Assembly (NCBI GenBank): GCA_934754735.1
Contig: CAKVJE010000021.1
Location: 1 to 21,423 of the forward strand
Direction of reading: 5' to 3'
DNA: 21,423 nt
Source: an uncultured Candidatus Melainabacteria bacterium
GTDB lineage: Bacteria > Cyanobacteriota > Vampirovibrionia > Gastranaerophilales > Gastranaerophilaceae
The notes beneath the pieces are model-generated. The model saw nothing but the letters and a program-made list of their open reading frames with translations. It was not told the origin of the DNA and made no database searches. This document shows positions 1 to 6,028 of the stretch, in pieces. The translations under genes were made by a program, and so were the position numbers. Each line of letters opens with the position of its first letter. Position 1 is the stretch's first letter.

Positions 1-39
1 TTTCAAGACCGCTCCAATCAACCGCTCTGGCACTCCTCC
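1..39 (-). tRNA. trnS: tRNA-Ser (UGA), 5' portion, cut by window edge
   Basis: Read on the minus strand from 39 down to 1, this is the acceptor 5' strand GGAGGAG, a D-arm containing AGAGCGGTTGATTGG, and the anticodon arm starting GGTCTTGAAA. The loop CTTGAAA puts UGA at the anticodon (bases 5 to 3), so it decodes UCA/UCG-type serine codons. The variable arm, T-arm and 3' end lie outside the window. The match to the bacterial serine tRNA pattern is strong, but only about half of the molecule can be seen. Confidence 0.85.
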
Positions 40-110
40 AAAGGTATTCAATTGGTAACTTCTTAATTCTACACAAAACAAAAATGATTGTAAAGGGGGT
101 ATTTCAAATT

Positions 111-139
111 TTCTGATTTTTATAACTTTGAGCTATAAT
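111..139 (+). promoter_or_regulatory. Probable ruvA promoter
   Basis: A perfect TATAAT (134-139) stands 22 bases before the ruvA ATG. A poor -35 (TTCTGA, 111-116) is 17 bp upstream. The -10 is convincing and the -35 weak. Confidence 0.45.
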
Positions 140-160
140 TATATATAAAAGAGGTTTATA

Positions 161-769
161 ATGTTCGATTATTTCAAAGGTTACATAGCTGACAAAAGAC
201 GCACTTCTAAAGGCGTATTTATAACAATAGAAACCGCCAATATAGGCTACTTATTAGAAGTTACTGATCATGATTTTATGCAATATATGACAGATGAGCA
301 AGTTATCCAAAAAGTATATACACACTTGGCGCATAGGGAAGATGCAATGTCATTATATGGCTTTGCTAATAAAGAAACACGTGATATCTTTCAGATTTTG
401 CTTTCAGTCTCTGGCGTAGGTGCAAAAATGGCAATAGCGCTGCTTAACGAATTTGACGCATGCGATTTAATTTCACTTGTAATTGACGGCAATTTCAAAG
501 AATTAACTAAAGCAAAGGGTGTAGGACCAAAGCTTGCGCAAAAAATCATTCTTGAGTTAAAAGATAAATTAATGAAGACGGAACTTCCAAAGAATTCATC
601 TTCAATACCACATACTCAAGCACTTGAGGATACTCAAGCCGTTCTACTTTCTCTCGGTTATGACCAAAAAGAAATCGAAGATGCTTTAAAGAAAATTATG
701 CCTAAGATTGAAGATAACTCAAATTCAGAAGAAGTCCTGCGTAAAGCACTGACTTGTCTATCAATGTAA
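161..769 (+). CDS. ruvA: Holliday junction branch migration protein RuvA
   Basis: RuvA tetramers bind four-way junctions and load the RuvB hexameric motor during recombinational repair. The 202-residue length is typical. Residues 1-65 form the OB-fold domain and include HREDA (58-62), which holds the acidic-pin Glu/Asp pair that separates strands at the crossover. Two helix-hairpin-helix motifs follow (SGVGAKMA near 84-91 and KGVGPKLAQKI near 119-129). A flexible linker leads to the C-terminal RuvB-binding three-helix domain (about 152-202), beginning at the DTQAVLLSLGY segment. The ATG follows an AAGAGG ribosome site (149-154) with 6-base spacing. The gene stands alone here; ruvB and ruvC are not in the window. 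All conserved segments are intact, so this is very likely functional. Confidence 0.97.
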   Translation: MFDYFKGYIADKRRTSKGVFITIETANIGYLLEVTDHDFMQYMTDEQVIQKVYTHLAHREDAMSLYGFANKETRDIFQILLSVSGVGAKMAIALLNEFDACDLISLVIDGNFKELTKAKGVGPKLAQKIILELKDKLMKTELPKNSSSIPHTQALEDTQAVLLSLGYDQKEIEDALKKIMPKIEDNSNSEEVLRKALTCLSM

Positions 770-837
770 TCGTAATTGAACATAAAAAGTAAGTAATTAG
801 CAGATAAACGAAGATTGTATTATTTTGCAAAAAGGTT

Positions 838-858
838 TTTTATTTTGACTAAATAAAA
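838..858. other. A/T-only inverted repeat downstream of ssrA
   Basis: A perfect 8-bp stem TTTTATTT / AAATAAAA (838-845 and 851-858) encloses a 5-base loop. It lies 30 bases past the tmRNA 3' end in its direction of transcription. It could help end the ssrA transcript, but the stem has no G-C pair, so a terminator role is doubtful. The rest of 770-887 shows nothing else. Confidence 0.25.
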
Positions 859-887
859 CGTTTGTTTTGTAACATGATTATGAAAAT

Positions 888-1281
888 TGGAGATGGTGGG
901 AGTCGAACCCACGTCCATTGTGGATAAAAACGAACATCTACGAGTGTAGTAATTTATTAGCTCAACTTAATAAGGAAAATTACAAAACCTGAATTAAGCC
1001 AAAGACTTTTTACGGAAGTCTAACCTCCAATGGTAAATCTTGATATGCATACCATCATTTGCATACTGCATCTTGCATGTTTTCATCTAATTTAACGGCA
1101 AGCTGGTCAAATTAGAGGGCTAATAGCTGCAATTAGGCAGCTAGTCTGCTTTCGCGACCGAAGTTAGCATAAACAACATTTGAATTGTCATTTAATTTAT
1201 TTTGCTCGTTGATAAACGGGAACAGCGCCCGTACTCGCAATCCGGATCTACCAATCACAGCGTCAAAACCAGTACATCCCC
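888..1281 (-). ncRNA. ssrA: Transfer-messenger RNA (tmRNA)
   Basis: One-piece tmRNA of about 394 nt that rescues stalled ribosomes and adds a degradation tag. The 5' end GGGGATG (1281-1275) pairs with CATCTCC (895-889) as a 7-bp acceptor stem with one G-U pair, leaving A888 as discriminator. The 3' end carries the conserved T-arm GGACGTGGGTTCGACTCCCA. CCA is not encoded. The GTACGGGCGCTGTTCCCG segment looks like pseudoknot 1. The tag reading frame at 1192-1133 ends with ...SRLAA then TAA, and reads NDNSNVVYANFGRESRLAA over the part I can assign; the resume codon is not certain and may lie a codon or so away. The C-terminal Leu-Ala-Ala is the expected protease-recognition ending. Small open frames on the opposite strand here (for example 1185-1403) are shadows of this RNA. 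Confidence 0.95.
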
Positions 1282-1371
1282 ATGAGCTAATCGCAACACA
1301 ACACTATTTTTCTCGACTCAACCTCAAATGCTTACGCATTTTCGAATTTCCCATTGTCCTCACCGGACGGA

Positions 1372-1392
1372 CGTCAAAATCAGTACATCCTC
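1372..1392 (-). repeat. Second copy of the tmRNA 5' end
   Basis: On the minus strand, 1392-1372 matches the tmRNA 5' end (1281-1261) at 19 of 21 bases: GAGGATGTACTGATTTTGAC versus GGGGATGTACTGGTTTTGAC. The copies are 111 bases apart and in the same orientation. The copy's acceptor strand GAGGATG would pair worse with the only 3' end (an A-C mismatch at position 2), so the proximal copy is the functional one. The intervening sequence includes AAAAATAGTG, which resembles the stretch before a tmRNA resume codon. It is either a remnant of an earlier tmRNA 5' domain or a local duplication. Confidence 0.75.
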
Positions 1393-1422
1393 AATACTTA
1401 TAATTTCAATGTTCTCAGTATT

Positions 1423-1451
1423 ATTATATCGTAAATTATTAAAACTGTCTA
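1423..1451 (-). promoter_or_regulatory. Probable ssrA promoter
   Basis: Minus-strand TAGACA (1451-1446), 17 bp, then perfect TATAAT (1428-1423). Predicted start near 1416, so the transcript would include the extra tmRNA 5'-end copy before the mature tmRNA 5' end at 1281, requiring about 135 nt of leader processing. Confidence 0.65.
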
Positions 1452-1557
1452 GAATTTCAATCAATATATAAAAATTTTACATATCTTTTATAAAACAATG
1501 ATTTTAATAATTTTGACAATACTTCATATATTAATATTGCAAAACACAGCTACAACA

Positions 1558-2118
1558 TCATATACTATCTTCTACAATTCCACAAATAATATGTCCGGCT
1601 GCGATGTGTAATTCTTGAATATTGTTTGTGATATTTGAAGGAACTTTTAATACTATATCTGCAATATTTGCCATTTCTCCGCCATTTTTGCCGGTAAATG
1701 CAATGGTTTTTATGCCTTTACCTTTAGCAACTTTAATCGCTTCAATAACGTTTTTAGAATTACCTGATGTAGAAAGTCCGACTACAACATCACCTTTTAC
1801 ACCGATTGCCTCTAATTGGCGTGAAAAAATAAAATCATGTCCGTAGTCATTTCCAATTGCGGTAAGCGACGAAGAATTACAAGTTAAGCTAAGTGCCGGT
1901 AATGGTTTTCTATCAAGTTTGTATTTTCCCATTAGCTCCGCAGCCAAGTGTTGAGAATCCGCAGCAGAACCACCGTTCCCACAGAAAATAACTTTGTGTC
2001 CTGATTTAATCGTATCAATCCAAATTTGCGCAATTACTTCTATAATATCAGCTTGCTTTTTTAGTTTCAAAAAGTTACCGATAATAACATCTATCTCTGA
2101 ATTAATACGTTGTTGCAC
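1558..2118 (-). CDS. gmhA: Sedoheptulose-7-phosphate isomerase (phosphoheptose isomerase)
   Basis: GmhA converts sedoheptulose 7-phosphate to D-glycero-D-manno-heptose 7-phosphate, the first step to the heptose of LPS core or S-layer/capsule glycans. This 186-residue protein has one SIS domain, as the family does. Conserved pieces are NGGSAADSQH (48-57) with nearby E61, the phosphate-binding STSGNS (116-121), and QELHIAAGHIICGIVE (168-183), whose second His (H176) matches the catalytic histidine region. The start is a GTG at 2118, chosen because AAGGAG (2125-2130) lies 6 bases upstream. It follows the min operon terminator by 23 bases, so its own promoter must lie within or before minE, or it relies on read-through. 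No other heptose genes are in the window. Confidence 0.95.
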   Translation of the reverse strand: MQQRINSEIDVIIGNFLKLKKQADIIEVIAQIWIDTIKSGHKVIFCGNGGSAADSQHLAAELMGKYKLDRKPLPALSLTCNSSSLTAIGNDYGHDFIFSRQLEAIGVKGDVVVGLSTSGNSKNVIEAIKVAKGKGIKTIAFTGKNGGEMANIADIVLKVPSNITNNIQELHIAAGHIICGIVEDSI

Positions 2119-2141
2119 AATTAACTCCTTCTAAAAATTAT

Positions 2142-2178
2142 AAAAAGGCACACTTATACAATTTTAGTGTGCCTTTTT
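2142..2178 (-). terminator. Intrinsic terminator after minE
   Basis: A perfect 13-bp stem, AAAAAGGCACACT (2142-2154) with AGTGTGCCTTTTT (2166-2178), and an 11-base loop, ending in a run of T on the minus strand. It starts 6 bases after the minE stop and should end the minCDE transcript. The A/T symmetry could make it bidirectional. Confidence 0.9.
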
Positions 2179-2183
2179 CAAAA

Positions 2184-2705
2184 CTATTTATTACATTCTT
2201 CTTTTGAATCTTCTTCCGAAGTAGAATTTGAACTCATTTCTTCTGGAGTTGAAATTACATTGGTTTCATTCTCAGAAGTTTCTGCTTCTTCTTCGTCTTC
2301 TGAATCTTCAGTTTCTTCAGCTTCATCTTCAGAATTTTCTTCAGAAGCTTCTTTAATTTCTTCTGCTTTTGCTTCTAATTTTTCAGCTTCAGCCTTTAAA
2401 GTCGCTTCAATTTCTTCTTCATCTTTTGCCCTAATAACAGGAATTGAAAGCATTAAAGCAACTTGGTCTCCTTCGTGTTCAAAATTAAGTTCAAGAAGCT
2501 CTTTATCTAATTCAACGTAGCGAGAAAGCAAATCTATCAATTCTCCGCGCATTTGTTCCAAAATCTTAGGAGTCAAATTAGTTCTATCTTGCATCAAAAC
2601 AAGCTTTAGGCGGTTGGTCGCTACTGATTTTGAAGCGTCGCCCTGTTCTTCTTGCGGGCGGAAGAACTTAGCCACGGTATTATAAATATCTGTGAAAAGT
2701 CCCAT
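2184..2705 (-). CDS. minE: Cell division topological specificity factor MinE with long acidic C-terminal tail
   Basis: MinE stimulates MinD ATPase at the membrane and displaces MinC, driving pole-to-pole oscillation that places the division septum. Residues 1-92 are a complete MinE: N-terminal amphipathic membrane segment (GLFTDIYNTVAKFF), the MinD-contacting helix/strand ATNRLKLVLMQDR (29-41) and the dimer domain ending LMLSIPV (84-90). The family is usually about 80-110 residues. Here 81 more residues follow (93-173): a probable helix rich in Glu/Lys/Ala (EEIEATLKAEAEKLEAKAEE, 97-116), then a low-complexity Glu/Ser/Asp/Thr tail. The gene starts 1 base after the minD stop, so translation is probably coupled. 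The tail is in frame with no sign of a frameshift; its function is unknown. Confidence 0.95.
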   Translation of the reverse strand: MGLFTDIYNTVAKFFRPQEEQGDASKSVATNRLKLVLMQDRTNLTPKILEQMRGELIDLLSRYVELDKELLELNFEHEGDQVALMLSIPVIRAKDEEEIEATLKAEAEKLEAKAEEIKEASEENSEDEAEETEDSEDEEEAETSENETNVISTPEEMSSNSTSEEDSKEECNK

Positions 2706-2706
2706 T

Positions 2707-3519
2707 CTACACCTTCGCTTTCAATTTTGCAAAAACATTTTTTAATTTAGCTACAATTCCTTTTGGCTCATCCAAATCCAAGAACGGAACTTCTTCACCC
2801 AAAATTCTTTGTGCTACGTTTCTGTAAGCTTTACCGGCAAGTGCGTTTTCGTCATTAACGATTGGCTCACCCTTGTTTGTAGAAGTGATAATACCTGTAT
2901 CTTCCGGAATTATACCAATAAGCGGACAAGAAAGAATTTCTACTACGTCGTCAACACTCATCATTTCGTTATTCTTGATAAGGCTTGGACGAACTCTGTT
3001 TAAAAGAAGTTTGTAGCTTGTGATTTCTTCTTTTGATTCCAAAAGTCCGATAATTCTGTCAGCATCACGAATTGCAGACATTTCCGGAGTTGTAACAACG
3101 ATTGCTTCGCTTGCGCCTGCTACTGCGTTTTGGAAACCTTGTTCAATACCAGCAGGGCAATCAACCAGAACGAAGTCGTTTTCTTCTTTCAATGTGTCGC
3201 AAATTCCCTTTAATTGTTCAGCGTTAACAGCTGTTTTATCTCTTGTTTGAGCAGCTGCAAGCAATGAAAGATTAGGATTCTTTTTATCTTTTACAAGCGC
3301 TTGTTTAAGTTTGCAACGTTCTTCGATTACGTCAACAATTGTGTAAACAATTCTATTTTCAAGACCAAGTAACAGGTCCAAATTTCTAAGTCCCAAGTCT
3401 GTATCTATAAGAACAGTCTTATAACCGGCTTTTGCAAGCGCTGTACCAATGTTTGCACTTGTTGTAGTTTTTCCTACTCCGCCTTTTCCTGATGTAATTA
3501 CTATAACTCGACCAGTCAT
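2707..3519 (-). CDS. minD: Septum site-determining ATPase MinD
   Basis: MinD is the membrane-cycling ATPase that recruits MinC and MinE. It is 270 residues, the normal length. Features visible: the deviant Walker A GKGGVGKTTT (11-20) with the signature first lysine K12, the IDTDLGLRNLDLLLG switch region (38-52), Walker B VLVDCPAG (117-124), and a C-terminal amphipathic membrane-targeting helix GIVAKLKNVFAKLKAKV (254-270). The minC stop and the minD start overlap by one base (TAATG), and minE follows after one base, so the three are tightly coupled. Nothing atypical was seen. Confidence 0.98.
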   Translation of the reverse strand: MTGRVIVITSGKGGVGKTTTSANIGTALAKAGYKTVLIDTDLGLRNLDLLLGLENRIVYTIVDVIEERCKLKQALVKDKKNPNLSLLAAAQTRDKTAVNAEQLKGICDTLKEENDFVLVDCPAGIEQGFQNAVAGASEAIVVTTPEMSAIRDADRIIGLLESKEEITSYKLLLNRVRPSLIKNNEMMSVDDVVEILSCPLIGIIPEDTGIITSTNKGEPIVNDENALAGKAYRNVAQRILGEEVPFLDLDEPKGIVAKLKNVFAKLKAKV

Positions 3520-4523
3520 TAATCTCTCCTTAATTTTTTATAAATTACTATTTTTCCTTCTTCAATCTGAGCTTCTTCCGGTGTAAACTCATTTGTTTTT
3601 TGAACGTAAGGTACGTTCAATGTGTCATTTCTTCTAGCGTATAATCCTGCAATTCTTAATTGAATTGCGTTCAATTTTAATGCTCTGACTTTTGCCGTTA
3701 CATTGCCTAAAGAGCCGGCATGAGCGATTCCGCCTAATATACCCCAAACCGTAATGTCACCTGTTGCAACGATTTCACTACCTGGGTGAGCGTCGCCGAT
3801 AATCAAAATGTTGCCTTCATAACTAACAGTTTGACCTGAACGCAAAGTTTGGTTTATATAAAGAGTCGGTAAACTTTCTGTGTTAACTGTGTTTTCTTCT
3901 GCACCTTGAGGTAAAACATCTCCTGTATCAAGAAGAATATATTTGCTTGTGTCTTCGTTTTTAATTAAACCTTCGTTAGCTGCAAGTGTTTCGAAATCTG
4001 TTCCAAATGTATCAGCGTGGATTACTTCTGATAATTCTTGCATTGTTTCTTCTTCATACGTATCTTCAATGCCTTCCGTTGTTTCAATCGGGCTTGAAGA
4101 TGTTGGAATATCTGCATGAACTTCAACAGTTTTATTTTCAACGATTTCTTCTTGAGGAGCTTCGGTTTCTGTTTTTACAACAACTTCTTCTTCCTTAAGA
4201 TTTTCATCTGGCTCACAAGTTACAGCTGGTTCTACATCGTCTGAAACTTCTGAAACAATGATACCCAAACTTACAGCAGACGCTTCTGTTTGTTCTGAAT
4301 CTGTGTCAATAAAAGCAATTGACGCGTCCATTGATTCTATCAAAGCTTTAATGCTCAAAAGTTGAGATTGTTTTAAATCCAAACTTCCTAATTTTAAACA
4401 AATATTTTTCCCTTTAACATCAGGATGCTCCATTATTGAACTAAGCTCAAACACAAGTTGAGTTGTGTTTTTAGCATTGCTTAAATCAATAATAAAGCCA
4501 TTCTCTACAAAACCTTTTTCCAT
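3519..4523 (-). CDS. minC: Septum site-determining protein MinC with long acidic linker
   Basis: MinC inhibits FtsZ assembly away from midcell and is positioned by MinD. The 334 residues exceed the common 210-260. Residues 1-90 fit the N-terminal FtsZ-inhibiting domain. Residues 95-220 form a Glu/Thr/Val-rich, low-complexity linker of about 125 residues. Residues 222-300 form the C-terminal beta-helix dimer domain, including the conserved RSGQ (228-231) of the MinD-binding face, IIGDAHPGSEIVATGDITVW (241-260) and ALKLNAIQLRIAG (281-293). A further 35 residues end the protein. It is first in the minCDE operon. The linker is in frame and shares its acidic composition with the MinE tail, which suggests a lineage-specific adaptation. 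Confidence 0.95.
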   Translation of the reverse strand: MEKGFVENGFIIDLSNAKNTTQLVFELSSIMEHPDVKGKNICLKLGSLDLKQSQLLSIKALIESMDASIAFIDTDSEQTEASAVSLGIIVSEVSDDVEPAVTCEPDENLKEEEVVVKTETEAPQEEIVENKTVEVHADIPTSSSPIETTEGIEDTYEEETMQELSEVIHADTFGTDFETLAANEGLIKNEDTSKYILLDTGDVLPQGAEENTVNTESLPTLYINQTLRSGQTVSYEGNILIIGDAHPGSEIVATGDITVWGILGGIAHAGSLGNVTAKVRALKLNAIQLRIAGLYARRNDTLNVPYVQKTNEFTPEEAQIEEGKIVIYKKLRRD

Positions 4524-4555
4524 TTGTTTTTCCCAAATAATCTACAACAATTTTT

Positions 4556-4584
4556 AGAATAGCTTAAATACTTTTATTATTCAA
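4556..4584 (-). promoter_or_regulatory. Candidate minCDE promoter
   Basis: Minus-strand TTGAAT (4584-4579), 17 bp, TATTCT (4561-4556): four of six consensus bases in each box with ideal spacing. It lies 33 bases before the minC ATG. Confidence 0.5.
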
Positions 4585-4665
4585 TAAAGTATGACGCAAT
4601 GTAAATTTTTATAATTAAAAATCTAAGAATCGAATCTTTTTTGTTCAGTAAATTATCATAATACA

Positions 4666-4694
4666 TTGACAAACTTACTTAATTGCTCTATAAT
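4666..4694 (+). promoter_or_regulatory. Consensus sigma-70 promoter
   Basis: TTGACA (4666-4671) and TATAAT (4689-4694) with exactly 17 bp between them: a full consensus promoter. It should start transcription near 4701, about 34 bases before the ATG at 4735, and predicts strong expression of the small membrane protein. Confidence 0.88.
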
Positions 4695-4734
4695 GCAACT
4701 ATAAAGTGTTTATTATAGATTAAAGAGGTGTTTT

Positions 4735-5019
4735 ATGAGAGTTAGTCCGATAGGATTTACTACTCCTGTTTTGCAAAAAACAAGGAGCAGAGTTGCGCAT
4801 GAAAAACCACAAGAGCCAGTTGCTGCGCCAATTGCGTTTAAAGGCCATTTGAAATTCGGCGATTATTTAGTTGGCGCGATTTGCGGAGGTGCAATGGCAG
4901 CAGTAGGCTTCGCTGTCGCAGGCCCAATTGGTGCAATAGCATTGGGAGCATTAGGCGCAAAAACAACTGCTGAAGCTAATAATGATACTAGAAAAGAAAG
5001 CTACGATAAGAAAGATTAG
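4735..5019 (+). CDS. Small glycine-zipper membrane protein with MRVSPI...FKG N-terminus
   Basis: 94 residues, no function recognised. The N-terminal 40 residues are polar and begin MRVSPIGFTTPV, ending at IAFKGHLKFG; versions of this bipartite motif recur in other proteins of the window. Residues about 44-75 form one or two hydrophobic Gly/Ala-rich helices (VGAICGGAMAAVGFAVAGP, then IGAIALGALGA) with GxxxG-like spacing, as in glycine-zipper membrane proteins that oligomerise. A charged tail ends the protein. There is no classical signal peptide because the hydrophobic stretch starts after residue 43. The start is supported by AGAGGTG (4724-4730) and a consensus promoter. It may sit in the inner membrane; a small export or toxin-like role cannot be excluded. 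Confidence 0.8.
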   Translation: MRVSPIGFTTPVLQKTRSRVAHEKPQEPVAAPIAFKGHLKFGDYLVGAICGGAMAAVGFAVAGPIGAIALGALGAKTTAEANNDTRKESYDKKD

Positions 5020-5077
5020 TTATTATTGTCAATTTAAAATGATTAAAACTTACTTTTATGCTAAATACCTCATAAAT

Positions 5078-5095
5078 ATTATTCGTACGAATAAT
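5078..5095. promoter_or_regulatory. Perfect 18-bp palindrome (possible operator)
   Basis: ATTATTCGTACGAATAAT reads identically on both strands with no spacer. It lies between the 94-aa gene (ends 5019) and the gene at 5277, about 146 bases upstream of the TATAAT at 5241. It could bind a dimeric regulator. No T-run follows, so it is not a terminator. The rest of 5020-5276 is AT-rich with TATAAT at 5241-5246 and 5254-5259. Confidence 0.4.
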
Positions 5096-5276
5096 TTCAT
5101 TACATAAAACGCGTAATACGAGACGAATTACAATATATTTACATTTCTTAAATATTAACATATATTTTACAAACGTTATACTTATAAGTTATATATATTT
5201 TTTACAATGTAACAATCGCGCTCATTTTAGTAAAAAAATCTATAATATTAATCTATAATACTAATGGAGGCAAGTT

Positions 5277-6020
5277 ATGCTTAAAGTTTTATCAACCAAT
5301 TTATATTACAATAACGCGCGAAAAGAAATACAAGTAAATAAAAGTGACATTCCTGCAAATAATTCTACTCAAGGCCTTTCTAAGGAATATTCCACAGTAT
5401 CAAAAACTTATGCTTGTACTCTGCCAAATTTTAAAGCCAAGCAATTGAACGATATAGACTTAATTTTAACAGATGAGCCAAGTTTGCCAAGAGTAAGTGT
5501 ACAAATACTTAAAAATGACGATTTTCAAACAAAAACAGGTCTCTGCGCTGTTTATGAAATAGCTTTGCATGACCAATTGCACGATTTGTTACGAAGAAAT
5601 CCGGAAATTAAAGACAAAGGTTCGTGCATAAAAGACTATAAACGTAAATTTGACATAAGTTGTGATGAAAAAGATTTTATTAAAACATTAGATATGATTA
5701 ATGAACAATTTGTAACTCCTAAAATTCAAAAACGTTACATTGATAATGCCCTGCATCTCGCACCAATAGGTTATACACTTCATAACTTAAAAATCGATGC
5801 GGATTTTGATTATACTGATGTTCCGGCAAATACTACGCAAGAAGAATATGAACAATTGATAAAAGAAATTTCTTATGAAGATGTACAAGAATATAGCGAT
5901 AATGTGTTAAAAAACTCTGATATTCGTATTGCAATCTCTGCAAATCGTGATTTTTATAATAAACATGAAGAAGAGATTCAAACGCGACTTGCAAATATAT
6001 TTAATATAGCAAAAGGTTAA
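5277..6020 (+). CDS. M16-like protein without the HxxEH motif, single lobe
   Basis: 247 residues, ATG behind GGAGG (5266-5270). After a polar N-terminus ending in LPNFKAK (49-55), residues 65-240 follow the order of an M16 (pitrilysin-type) lobe: a PRVSVQI strand, a helix GLCAVYEIALHDQL where active enzymes carry HxxEH, and near the C-terminus ISYEDVQEYSDNVLKNSDIRIAISA, the usual 'v..edv..y....l....v.v.i' segment. The zinc-binding histidines are absent, so it is probably not a peptidase. It resembles the converging gene at 6029-7375 in this last segment. The N-terminus has no hydrophobic signal. The assignment rests on pattern recognition alone; the alternative is an unrelated alpha/beta protein. 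Confidence 0.6.
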   Translation: MLKVLSTNLYYNNARKEIQVNKSDIPANNSTQGLSKEYSTVSKTYACTLPNFKAKQLNDIDLILTDEPSLPRVSVQILKNDDFQTKTGLCAVYEIALHDQLHDLLRRNPEIKDKGSCIKDYKRKFDISCDEKDFIKTLDMINEQFVTPKIQKRYIDNALHLAPIGYTLHNLKIDADFDYTDVPANTTQEEYEQLIKEISYEDVQEYSDNVLKNSDIRIAISANRDFYNKHEEEIQTRLANIFNIAKG

Positions 6021-6028
6021 TTCTTTTT

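Noticed and set aside
1185..1403. 72-aa open frame on the plus strand
   Set aside because: It lies opposite the tmRNA and its duplicated 5' end; the sequence is explained by the RNA.
2167..2520. 117-aa serine-rich plus-strand frame
   Set aside because: It is the complement of the acidic MinE tail.
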